Shown: positions 1 to 7,182 of the stretch, in pieces
How positions within the stretch are numbered: the first letter of the stretch is position 1
Layout of the letters: every line of letters begins with the position of its first letter
DNA from: Brevibacterium antiquum
GTDB lineage: Bacteria; Actinomycetota; Actinomycetes; Actinomycetales; Brevibacteriaceae
Direction: 5' to 3'
DNA length: 64,000 nt
Assembly: GCF_016107655.1 (NCBI RefSeq)
Contig: NZ_JABASX010000002.1
Span: forward strand, 248,001 to 312,000
Translations under genes and position numbers: made by a program
The notes under the pieces: generated by a model
Seen by the model: the letters and a program-made list of their open reading frames with translations, nothing else
Told to the model about the DNA's origin: nothing
The model's database searches: none

Positions 1-2
1 CT

Positions 3-548
3 CAGCTCAGCGATCTGGCGATCGCGCCGCGGCTCGTCTTCGTCTTCGAGAATCTCGAATCGGTGCTCGCGATGCCCGATTGGGCCGATGCTGTGGCTGT
101 GCACGGATCGGGTTACGCGGTGGACAACGTTGCCCGTCTGGCCTGGGTGCACGGAGCGCGAGTCATCTACTGGGGTGACCTTGACTCGCATGGGTTCGCG
201 ATCCTCTCTCGGCTGCGCAAACACCTGCCGCACGTGGACTCGACGCTCATGGACGAGGCCACTCTCACCGACCACAAGGACCTGTGGGTCCAGGAGCCGA
301 AACCCCACACAGGAGTGTTCCCGGAGCTGACTGGGACGGAAGCGCGGGCGCTGAACCGCCTGCGTGCCGAGGGCGACGTTCGACTCGAGCAGGAGCGCAT
401 CCCGTGGGCCACCGCGCTCGCCGCACTGAAAGCAAAGGCCGCCTCGGCGGGGGAGTCTGCAGACGCGTCGAATAAGTCTTCGGCCTCGCCAGGGGAGCCG
501 ACAACCTCGGCGAGTGAACTCGATGCCCCGCGAGGGGTACAGGGATGA
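3..548 (+). CDS. jetD: Wadjet JetD-like protein, C-terminal part (5' end outside window)
   Basis: The frame is open from base 3 and ends at TGA 546-548, giving the last 181 residues. What is seen: a hydrophobic strand ending in FENLES near the window edge, then YWGDLDSHGF around bases 169-198, followed by a helical stretch and a disordered Ser/Ala/Pro tail. This order matches the DUF2220 (Toprim-like) C-terminal domain of JetD, the nuclease subunit of the Wadjet (JetABCD) plasmid-defence complex, where the acidic GDLD loop binds metal. The jetA, jetB and jetC genes would be expected upstream and cannot be seen. The stop overlaps the start of the next gene (ATGA). The family call is from remembered motifs; a stand-alone DUF2220 protein is the alternative. 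Confidence 0.75.
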   Translation, partial: QLSDLAIAPRLVFVFENLESVLAMPDWADAVAVHGSGYAVDNVARLAWVHGARVIYWGDLDSHGFAILSRLRKHLPHVDSTLMDEATLTDHKDLWVQEPKPHTGVFPELTGTEARALNRLRAEGDVRLEQERIPWATALAALKAKAASAGESADASNKSSASPGEPTTSASELDAPRGVQG

Positions 549-1708
549 CCGACCGGCCTCGCGGAGGGCTGGTCGCCCTCTGCATTGCCGAATTGGCCAG
601 CTGGGGTCTGCTCTATTACTCGCTGCCAGTGGCGGTGACTCCGATCTCTGCCGATATGGGCTGGAGCCACACCACTGTGACTGCCGCACTGACCTTCGGG
701 CTCATCGTCTCCGCGCTTGCCGGCGTCCGCGTCGGAAAGCTGCTCGACGCGCACGGGCCCAGAACGCTCATGAGCGTCGGCACGCTCATCGGAATCGTCG
801 CGCTGCTGCTCGTGGCAGCGGCACCGAATCTCTTCGTCTTCTTCCTCGCGTGGGTGCTGGCTGGATTCGCCCAGGCCGCCACCCTCTATCCGCCGGCCTT
901 CGCTGTCGTCACCCGCTGGTACGGAGCCGAGCGAACCAAGCCACTGACAACGATCACTCTCGTTGGCGGTCTCGCCTCGACGGTGTTCGCCCCGATCATC
1001 GCCTGGCTCATCGACTCGTGGGGCTGGCGACCGGCCTATGTCATCCTTGCCGGCGTCCTGGCCGTGACAGCTCTGCCGATGCACTGGTTCTTCCTCAACC
1101 GCGGGTGGACCGATGAGATGTCGCGGAATTCGACGGTGCCGTCGCGCGCGGAGATCCGCAGCATCACCCGCTCTCCGACGTTCGTCATCCTCCAGATCGC
1201 CGTCGCGCTGGCGACCTTCACCCTCTTCGCCGTCACGATCAACATCATTCCCCTCATCATCGAGCGTGGAGCCGGGTACTCGCTCGCCGCGATCGCTCTG
1301 GGACTCGTCGGATTTGGACAGGTTTCCGGACGGTTCTTCTATCCGGCGTTTGAACGACGCACGAGCTCACGGGCGCGAACCGTGCTGCTGCTCGGCGCTG
1401 GAGCTATCGGACTGTGGCTGCTCGCCTTCGTGGCCGGACCGATCTGGCTGCTCATCGGCATTGCGATGATCGCCGGTGGTGTCCGGGGATGCATCACGCT
1501 GCTGCAGGCGACTGCCGTGGCCGACCGGTGGGGGACCGCAAACTTCGGGGCGATCAACGGCGTCTTCGTCGCTCCCATCACCGCCGGCACCGCTCTGGCA
1601 CCGGTGGCAGGTCCGGCCCTCGCCGGAGTCGTCGGCGGCTATCCGATGATGGCGATCGTCATGGCCGCGCTCCTGACTGGTGCGACGATGCTGTCGGCGC
1701 GGACGTGA
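545..1708 (+). CDS. MFS transporter
   Basis: A 387-residue protein made of about twelve hydrophobic segments with short loops, typical of the major facilitator superfamily. The loop between segments 2 and 3 contains RVGKLLDAHGPR, a variant of the family's G-x3-D-R/K-x-G-R signature. It acts in the cytoplasmic membrane; substrate unknown. The ATG overlaps the stop of the JetD-like gene (ATGA), so the two are probably translated from one message, although no functional link between a Wadjet subunit and a transporter is known. It is followed by a stem-loop at 1784-1822. Confidence 0.85.
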   Translation: MTDRPRGGLVALCIAELASWGLLYYSLPVAVTPISADMGWSHTTVTAALTFGLIVSALAGVRVGKLLDAHGPRTLMSVGTLIGIVALLLVAAAPNLFVFFLAWVLAGFAQAATLYPPAFAVVTRWYGAERTKPLTTITLVGGLASTVFAPIIAWLIDSWGWRPAYVILAGVLAVTALPMHWFFLNRGWTDEMSRNSTVPSRAEIRSITRSPTFVILQIAVALATFTLFAVTINIIPLIIERGAGYSLAAIALGLVGFGQVSGRFFYPAFERRTSSRARTVLLLGAGAIGLWLLAFVAGPIWLLIGIAMIAGGVRGCITLLQATAVADRWGTANFGAINGVFVAPITAGTALAPVAGPALAGVVGGYPMMAIVMAALLTGATMLSART

Positions 1709-1783
1709 GGGACGCGTTTTCGGCACCGGCACGGACTGTGGAACAGCATCTGAAAGATGCGTTGCACGAGTGTCCACAACACC

Positions 1784-1822
1784 GAAACGTGTAAAGAATT
1801 CGTCGATTCCTTTACACGTTTC
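1784..1822. terminator. Stem-loop downstream of the MFS gene
   Basis: A perfect 13-bp inverted repeat (GAAACGTGTAAAG at 1784-1796, its complement at 1810-1822) with a 13-nt loop lies 75 bp after the MFS stop. No run of T follows, so it may be a terminator without a U tract or a protein-binding palindrome. It is the last native feature before the IS5-like element at 1906. Confidence 0.45.
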
Positions 1823-1905
1823 AAGTACGTAGCAAATTACTTGTCATGTTTCCGTCAGCTCGTGACTTCAGCCGGCGGAGGATGTTCACTGAAGCGGATC
1901 ATCAT

Positions 1906-1926
1906 CTAGGGCGTGTCTCCTAAATT
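1906..1926 (+). repeat. Left inverted end of the IS5-like element
   Basis: Begins with CTAGGGCGTGTCTCCT and matches the complement of 6350-6370 at 19 of 21 positions. Beyond this the two ends diverge. Confidence 0.75.
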
Positions 1927-2112
1927 CTGGTTACCGATATCGGGGCTGCAGTACGGTCGAGCGGGGGTACGGCCAGTTGAAGCAGTGACGCGCGATCGCG
2001 ACGGGTTTTGACAAGCAATCTGGGATCGGGGTAAGCACGCGTTGGCGATATTCCTGAATCTGAAATCCACCACCAATTAGGAGTCACGCTCCAGCGACGG
2101 ACCAGCTTGACT
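1927..2112. other. Left internal segment of the element, no gene recognised
   Basis: These 186 bases should hold the 3' end of the transposase gene if the element were intact. In the minus direction I could not recognise the C-terminal part of an IS5 transposase in any frame. The short open frames here have no family features. Either the left end is strongly diverged or it was replaced by DNA that came with the cargo. Confidence 0.5.
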
Positions 2113-2144
2113 GCCGGCGAGTCTTGAGATGATTTCTCGCCGGC
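2113..2144. promoter_or_regulatory. 9-bp inverted repeat upstream of the cargo operon
   Basis: GCCGGCGAG (2113-2121) and its exact complement (2136-2144) flank a 14-nt loop that contains TTGAGA at 2124-2129, a possible -35 hexamer. A weak -10 candidate (TACAAG at 2149-2154) follows. The repeat could be an operator over the promoter or an RNA hairpin. Confidence 0.35.
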
Positions 2145-2160
2145 ACAATACAAGTTGTAA

Positions 2161-2172
2161 CGTCAATTGACG
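2161..2172. promoter_or_regulatory. Perfect 12-bp palindrome CGTCAATTGACG
   Basis: A perfect palindrome 33 bp before the first cargo start codon, placed where an operator near the transcription start would be. No regulator gene is present in the element, so a host factor would have to bind it if it is functional. Confidence 0.35.
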
Positions 2173-2205
2173 GACTGGCAGTTCATCGCAACAAGAGAGG
2201 AGATA

Positions 2206-2379
2206 ATGCGAGTTCTGCCCACGGAACTTGCCCGAACAGGAACTTTGTACCAATGCGCTGCTAAGAATCGAGATGACACCGTCATGCGAGGCCGACCACG
2301 GTGCACTCGCTTTGATTTTCTAACCACTCAGATTACAAAAGCTCAGAGGCGTAATGAAGAAGGATGGCTTCCCAATTGA
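2206..2379 (+). CDS. Small ORF (57 aa) leading the cargo operon
   Basis: I do not recognise this product. ATG 2206 is preceded by AGAGAGGAG, the strongest ribosome-binding site in the cassette. The frame stays open for 57 codons and ends at TGA 2377-2379, inside the start region of the FAD/NAD(P)-binding gene (ATG 2364; an in-frame TTG at 2376 would give a TTGA overlap). The peptide is basic (several RR/R-x-R pairs), has two cysteines and shows no signal peptide or membrane segment. It could be a translated leader that couples ribosomes to the next gene, or a small functional or precursor peptide. Only the ribosome-binding site and overlap support translation. Confidence 0.4.
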   Translation: MRVLPTELARTGTLYQCAAKNRDDTVMRGRPRCTRFDFLTTQITKAQRRNEEGWLPN

Positions 2380-3737
2380 CAAGAGCTAACATTGCCATCG
2401 TCGGCGGCGGAGCCGCCGCGGTCGCCCTCCTCAAAGAATTCGCAATTTCTACCGACTTCACCGGGTCAGTATGTACGATTGCGCCGCATACCCTAGGCAC
2501 TTCGCATGCCTTCACTGCACCATTCCCCGCGCTGACCAACACACCGGTCTACAACAACAGCCTGACCCACCGAGATCCTGGCGAATTTCACCAGTTCCTC
2601 ACCTCTCGCGGATGGCCGTACAGTCTCAACGACTTCACACCTCGCTTCCTCATGGCCAGCTATGTCAAGGAAGCAGCTCAACGCACCACTTCTCATCTCT
2701 TCGGCCGACATCGCCACCTGATCGGCCACCCCACCGGCATCTTCAAAGACAGTTCTTCTCGCTGGCGGGTGACAGGCTCCCATGGCGAAATAGTCGCTGA
2801 TGCTGTCGTACTCGCCGGCGGTCTCGGTGGCCCACAACGGTCAATCCCGCTAGGTTTCCGCAGCCGTTTTATTGGCGCAGTTCTTGGATCCGGTCAGCAA
2901 CTGAACGCCTGCGCTCAAAAAAGCAATCGAGACACGCCTGTGTTGGTTCTCGGCACGAAACTGTCCGCAGTCGAACTCGCCCTGGCAATCCTCGACCGGG
3001 GCGGAAGCGTCTGCCTCGCATCGCCGTCAGGAGTCCTTCCCGCAGTACGAACAGTTCTTGGACCGTCCGTTGCCAATCACACAATCAACACAGCCGACCT
3101 TCGCACAACGATTGATGAGTCCCTCCGGTGGTCACACACTTCCCTGGCTGAGCTCGAGGCTCGTCCCGCTTCCGACCCACTTGGTCTGCTCGAGTACGAA
3201 ATCTCCGAAGCTAAAGTGGGCGCCAACTCATGGCAACACCGCATCGGCACGATTATCGACGCGATCAATGCGACCGAGTTCACCGATCCTGCACACCTGA
3301 AATCGCAGATGGCAACCGTGCGCACATTCAACTCTCGATTCATCTCAGCAATGCCACTGGAATCAGCTGTAAAGCTTCAACATGCTGCCGAGGAAGGGCG
3401 ATTCAGTGTCAAGCAGCTCTCCGACACCGAAGAAGACTCGACACCATTCTCCAGCGTCCTCACCGCCCAAGGGTTCGATCCTCCATTCACTCCCCAATGG
3501 GTAACTGAAGAGTATTTAACCCTGGACAACGGAGGAGCTATACCAGCAGAACTCACCAGTAGCCTCGAGTTCCGAAGCCCTGATGGTAGTCCAACCAATA
3601 TCTGGGCGTTAGGGACGAGAAGTGGGACTGTTGTGCCAATAGTCAACTATCTACGCACCGCAGTCCTGCAAGTCCCGAATCTCGTCAAATCAATCTCTCA
3701 GCCCGCTGAACAGTCCCTCGTAGGAGAACCCAAATGA
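2364..3737 (+). CDS. FAD/NAD(P)-binding protein (putative flavin monooxygenase/oxidoreductase)
   Basis: 457 residues from ATG 2364; TTG 2376 is an alternative start. The N-terminus has a dinucleotide-binding fold with IAIVGGGAAA near residues 10-19. A second glycine-containing strand (LVLGTKLSAVELALAI, about residues 193-208) fits an NAD(P)-binding Rossmann unit. A C-terminal segment around residues 412-435 (WALGTRSGTVVP) resembles the end of the FAD domain. This layout fits the FAD-NAD(P)-binding family PF13454, whose members are mostly uncharacterised oxidoreductases. It lies between the small ORF and the ATP-grasp gene and overlaps both (ATGA with the latter), so co-expression is near certain. 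Inference: it oxidises or hydroxylates a substrate or product of the ligase. The substrate cannot be read from sequence. Confidence 0.75.
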   Translation: MASQLTRANIAIVGGGAAAVALLKEFAISTDFTGSVCTIAPHTLGTSHAFTAPFPALTNTPVYNNSLTHRDPGEFHQFLTSRGWPYSLNDFTPRFLMASYVKEAAQRTTSHLFGRHRHLIGHPTGIFKDSSSRWRVTGSHGEIVADAVVLAGGLGGPQRSIPLGFRSRFIGAVLGSGQQLNACAQKSNRDTPVLVLGTKLSAVELALAILDRGGSVCLASPSGVLPAVRTVLGPSVANHTINTADLRTTIDESLRWSHTSLAELEARPASDPLGLLEYEISEAKVGANSWQHRIGTIIDAINATEFTDPAHLKSQMATVRTFNSRFISAMPLESAVKLQHAAEEGRFSVKQLSDTEEDSTPFSSVLTAQGFDPPFTPQWVTEEYLTLDNGGAIPAELTSSLEFRSPDGSPTNIWALGTRSGTVVPIVNYLRTAVLQVPNLVKSISQPAEQSLVGEPK

Positions 3738-4975
3738 CCCATGTGCTGCTGACCGATCCTGTCTCCACGGGCGCCGAACTCTCCCGTGCTCTCATTGAAG
3801 AGGGCGCGACTGTGACCCATGCTCACTCTCCGAGCCAGTGTGAGGCCTTCAGCTCCGACCCAAATACAAAAATACTGCTCACGGAACCACTGAAAATTCC
3901 ACTCCAACACTTGAGGGGCCTGCCCCCGGTGGACTATGTATGCGCCGGAAGTGAATACGGCGTTGACTCAGCGGCCGAGCTTGCCGACCAGCTGGGGTTG
4001 CCGCACCATGGCCGCGATGCGCAGTTGGCTCGCCGAGATAAGGCAGCCATGCATCTCCAGCTCACCCGCCATGAGATCGACAGTCTCGATACCCATGTCG
4101 CCGATTCCATCTCCTCGCTCGAACAGATAGTTGATCGACTCCACAACGCCAAGTATGTCGTCAAACCACGAGACAGCGCCGGAAGCGACGGATGCACGAT
4201 CGTCGGCCGAGAGGACGTACTTGCAGCCGGCACAGCAATCTGGGGCAAAGCCAATCTGATGGGGCAGACTAACCACGAAGTCCTGGTCCAGGAGTACGCT
4301 GAAGGCCCCCAATACATCGTCAACACCGTCAGCCACGAACGAACTCACTGGCTGACAGACATGTACGCCGAGCGCATCGACGAGATTGCCGGTCTCCCCA
4401 CAGTCCGCCACACCGACAGCATCACGACCCTCGGCGAGACCGAACAGGTTCTGGTCGACTACGTCTTCCAATGTCTCGACGCTCTCGAGATCCGCGACGG
4501 AGCAGCACATACGGAGGTGCGACTCACCGAGCGTGGCCCCGTTCTCATCGAGGTCAACTCACGGATCATGGGCCCCTGCCTCCTGCCTGACCCATACATG
4601 TTGGCCTTCGGATACTCCCAGCAGCACATCCTCACGGAAAAGATCCTGCGACCAGCTGAGTTCGAGAATCGGCTCAGCTCTGCTTACTCACCATCCCAAA
4701 CGCTCGTCAAAGTGTTTCTGCGATCTCACAAGCCGGGAGTCCTCAACGCGATTCCAGGTCTACGTGTGATGCGACGCCTTCCGCACTTCCACAGCGTGGC
4801 GTGGATGCCACCTGTTGGACGCGAACTCCAGGACCTCACCCTGACGACCGGATACATGGGTGTCGCATTCTTCGTTGGAGAGAACAAGGCAGAAGTTATG
4901 AACTCAGTCGAAGCGGTTCACGAGCTCGAAGACCGTGGATTGTTCTTCGATGTCACCAGTGGCTTAGCCGGATGA
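3734..4975 (+). CDS. ATP-grasp ligase, L-amino acid ligase-like
   Basis: 413 residues with the ATP-grasp layout: an N-terminal pre-ATP domain, the P-loop-like lysine strand YVVKPRDSAGSDG (about residues 140-152), and the metal-binding block HTEVRLTERGPVLIEVNSR (about residues 258-276) with its E and N ligands. That second block closely resembles L-amino acid alpha-ligases of the BacD/YwfE type, which join two amino acids through an acyl-phosphate with ATP. The protein is cytosolic. It overlaps the FAD-binding gene upstream (ATGA) and the transporter gene downstream (ATGA). Inference: it makes a dipeptide or an amino-acid amide. Other ATP-grasp ligases, such as carboxylate-amine ligases of other pathways, are possible. 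Confidence 0.8.
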   Translation: MTHVLLTDPVSTGAELSRALIEEGATVTHAHSPSQCEAFSSDPNTKILLTEPLKIPLQHLRGLPPVDYVCAGSEYGVDSAAELADQLGLPHHGRDAQLARRDKAAMHLQLTRHEIDSLDTHVADSISSLEQIVDRLHNAKYVVKPRDSAGSDGCTIVGREDVLAAGTAIWGKANLMGQTNHEVLVQEYAEGPQYIVNTVSHERTHWLTDMYAERIDEIAGLPTVRHTDSITTLGETEQVLVDYVFQCLDALEIRDGAAHTEVRLTERGPVLIEVNSRIMGPCLLPDPYMLAFGYSQQHILTEKILRPAEFENRLSSAYSPSQTLVKVFLRSHKPGVLNAIPGLRVMRRLPHFHSVAWMPPVGRELQDLTLTTGYMGVAFFVGENKAEVMNSVEAVHELEDRGLFFDVTSGLAG

Positions 4976-5886
4976 TGCCTTTGATGCTCATCGTCCTGGG
5001 CGCAATCTTCCAAGGGGCGGCGAACGCACTGGTCGGGATCACTGTCAGTTCCGACTCGATGTTCCTCTTCCTCGGGTGCGCTTTTCTCATCGCTTCCGCA
5101 GTCGGAGTGTTGCTTAAAGCCACCGACAGGACGGAGACAACACACATTCGACCGATTGATGGCCTCTGGCTGAATCTCGCCACAGCAGTGACTTTCGGTG
5201 CTTTCTACCTCGCATTGATTTGGATTCCCGCGTCTCTGGCTGCTGGTGCCGAAGCTGCTGCAGCTCCGCTCGCGGCCCTGTGCATTGCCAGCTTCGGAGC
5301 AAGTCGGGCACGATTCCGTCTGTGGATTATCGCTTTCGCAATATTCGCCATTTCAATCGCGTTCGGCTGGTCCCAACAGATCTCTGGAGCCTCGGCGCCG
5401 GGAACCGGCACCGTGGTCGGGATGGCGCTGGGCATCATTGCCGGGGTCGGGCTCGCAGTGCTCGCGACAATTTCGCGACGACTCGCCGACTCGGGTGTGT
5501 CCGCTTTTTCGATTCTGGCCGTGCGTTACCACGCTACGTATCTTCTGGCGTTCGTGTGCGCGGTCGTGAGTTGGCAGCACAGTCCGTCGGCGACAGAAGT
5601 TGGCTCACGGCTATTGTGGTTCGCGCTACTGGGATTCGCTGCTGTCGCGCTACCGCTGGTCCTGATTCAATCGGGCATGATGCGAACATCAGCTACCCTG
5701 ACGTCCGTCATCATGGCGGGAGTGCCTGGAATCAGTTTCGTCACAGAAGCCATCATCGAGCCGGAGAACAGCACGACAACTTCGTGGATTCTCCTCGTCG
5801 GTCTGGTTCTCGCTGTATGTTGCTATGGAATCGTTGAAACCCGTAGACCACTCCTAAAGGTCCGAGTCGCTGATGTTCATGGGTAG
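4972..5886 (+). CDS. DMT-family (EamA-like) membrane exporter
   Basis: 304 residues from ATG 4972, which overlaps the ligase stop (ATGA); the frame is open further upstream, but that part is inside the ligase gene. The protein is nearly all hydrophobic, with about ten predicted membrane segments in two similar halves, as in drug/metabolite transporters. These export amino acids, small metabolites or drugs across the cytoplasmic membrane. Placed last in an operon with a ligase and a flavoprotein, the simplest role is export of the product and self-protection. The substrate is unknown. Confidence 0.75.
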   Translation: MMPLMLIVLGAIFQGAANALVGITVSSDSMFLFLGCAFLIASAVGVLLKATDRTETTHIRPIDGLWLNLATAVTFGAFYLALIWIPASLAAGAEAAAAPLAALCIASFGASRARFRLWIIAFAIFAISIAFGWSQQISGASAPGTGTVVGMALGIIAGVGLAVLATISRRLADSGVSAFSILAVRYHATYLLAFVCAVVSWQHSPSATEVGSRLLWFALLGFAAVALPLVLIQSGMMRTSATLTSVIMAGVPGISFVTEAIIEPENSTTTSWILLVGLVLAVCCYGIVETRRPLLKVRVADVHG

Positions 5887-5903
5887 CGGCGACTCAAGCT
5901 AGA

Positions 5904-6344
5904 TTAGATGTCACCAAACCCTGTATCAGTCCCTTCGATGTAGCCCCCTGTGTCCTGGTCAGGGCGCGTCGTGTTCGTCGCGTGCTGGTGGGCACGGTTG
6001 ATGGTGCCATCGACGGAGACGTTCCAATCGATGTCACCGGCAGCATCAGCATCGGAGAGCACTCGGGCCAGCACACGGTCCCAGGTGCCGGCGGCGGCGT
6101 AGCGGCGGTGGCGTTTCCACACTGTTTGCCAGGGGCCGAAGTGCTCACGAGGCAGATCGCGCCAGGCGATGCCTGCACGATATCGGTAGACGATTCCTTC
6201 GACGATCCGGCGATTGTTCTCAAACGGTCGGGCTCTCTTGCCGACATTCGAGGGCAGAAGAGGTTCGATTCGCGCCCACTGCTCATCAGTGAATACTCGG
6301 TGTCGTTGCTGTGTCGTCACAACTCCACCGTGCCGGTGCAGCAA
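5904..6344 (-). pseudogene. IS5-family transposase, N-terminal fragment
   Basis: The predicted product begins, probably from GTG 6320, with RHRVFTDEQWARIEPLLP. It continues with the insert typical of the DUF4096 N-terminal domain (RRIVEGIVYRYRAGIAWRDLP) and reaches the first catalytic aspartate strand (NVSVDGTINRAHQH). It then ends after a few unrelated residues. The remaining DDE catalytic residues, about half of a normal IS5/IS427-type transposase, are missing where the exporter gene begins. The fragment cannot be active by itself. The right terminal repeat lies just upstream of its start, in the normal position. Confidence 0.85.
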
Positions 6345-6349
6345 TGGTC

Positions 6350-6370
6350 AATAAAGGAGACACGCCCTAG
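6350..6370 (-). repeat. Right inverted end of the IS5-like element
   Basis: Ends in GGAGACACGCCCTAG and is the inverted copy of 1906-1926. The junction falls inside the -10 region of the following methyltransferase gene. Confidence 0.75.
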
Positions 6371-6379
6371 TCTGGACGC
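6368..6379 (+). promoter_or_regulatory. Split -10 box of the methyltransferase gene
   Basis: TAGTCT (6368-6373) is followed by six bases and GTG 6380, the usual arrangement of a leaderless actinobacterial promoter. The TAG comes from the CTAG target at the element's right end. The element therefore replaced the native -35 region while leaving a -10-like hexamer. Confidence 0.45.
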
Positions 6380-6849
6380 GTGCCTGATGCGTTGTTTTCA
6401 GACCCCCGGCTAGCTGGAGTCTACGATTCGCTTGACCCGGACCGGACCGACCTCGACATGTATGTCGACGTCGCCACAAGGTTCGGGGCCAGTAAAGTTC
6501 TTGACGTTGGCTGTGGAACAGGAACATTGGCCTCCCTTCTGGCTGAATTGGAGATTTCCGTTCTGGGCCTCGATCCCGCGTCAGCATCTATCGACATCGC
6601 ACAGTCGAAGGTGGTTTCTGACTTCGCTGAGTTCATCGTCGCCGAGGCTCCTGACATTGCTGACGATCCTGCTCGGCACCGCGGCTTTGACCTGGCAACT
6701 ATGACCGCGAATGTTGCGCAAGTCTTTCTCGACGATGATGAATGGCTGGCCACCCTTCGGGCAATACACTCTTGTCTTCGCCCGGCGGGACGCCTGGTTT
6801 TCGAAGCCAGACGACCTGAATCGCCCCGGGGATAATAGAGGCAGGGAGA

Positions 6850-7182
6850 TTGGAAGAAGGAGATTCTCTCTTGCCATTGAAATACACCGACGAACTCAAG
6901 GCTCGTGCCGTCGAGCTCGTCATCCATGCCCAGGCCGATCCCGACACTGCGAACGGAGCGATCACCCGTGTCGCGAACGAACTCGGCCTGAGCAAAGAAA
7001 CCCTGCGTGTCTGGGTACGAAAGCACAAGGATTCCGGCAAAGCTACCCCGGCCGAGTCGGTCGACCTGGAAGCGGAGAACCGCCGGCTACGGGCTGAGCT
7101 GGCCGAAGCGAAGCGGGCCAACGAGATCTTGAAGAGAGCATCGGCTTTCTTCGCGGCGGAGCTCGACCGCCCATCGAAGTGA
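6850..7182 (+). CDS. IS3-family transposase OrfA
   Basis: A helix-turn-helix protein of about 100 residues, starting at TTG 6850 or, better placed behind AAGGAG, at TTG 6871. It shows the usual pattern: KYTDELKARAVELV, a recognition helix (LGLSKETLRVWVRKH), then a leucine-zipper-like coiled coil (AENRRLRAELAEAKR) for multimerisation. Its stop overlaps the OrfB start (GTGA). In this family OrfAB is made by -1 frameshifting. Confidence 0.9.
   Translation: MEEGDSLLPLKYTDELKARAVELVIHAQADPDTANGAITRVANELGLSKETLRVWVRKHKDSGKATPAESVDLEAENRRLRAELAEAKRANEILKRASAFFAAELDRPSK

Larger units (their letters stand above)
1906..6370. mobile_element. IS5-like element carrying a four-ORF cargo operon
   Basis: Both ends carry the same sequence in opposite orientation. 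CTAGGGCGTGTCTCCT starts at 1906 and its complement ends at 6370, with a further shared ATT after two mismatches. CTAG (or its TA core) fits the target duplication of IS5-family elements. Next to the right end is the N-terminal part of an IS5-family transposase (5904-6344, minus strand). Its C-terminal half is absent; in its place lie about 3.7 kb of cargo genes with lower G+C than the flanks. Hand counts of three 60-base lines in the cargo give 52-55%, against about 67% in one helicase line. The element sits in the -10 region of the methyltransferase gene at 6380. Having both ends but no full transposase, it could move only in trans, like a mobile insertion cassette. Confidence 0.7.

Noticed and set aside
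167..1084. Long minus-strand open frame (305 codons) opposite the jetD and MFS genes
   Set aside because: It is a by-product of high G+C codon usage. The plus-strand frames encode recognisable proteins and the antisense product is low-complexity.
1920..2153. 77-codon minus-strand frame at the left end of the IS5-like element, possibly the transposase C-terminus
   Set aside because: The translation shows no IS5 transposase features and has no ribosome-binding site.
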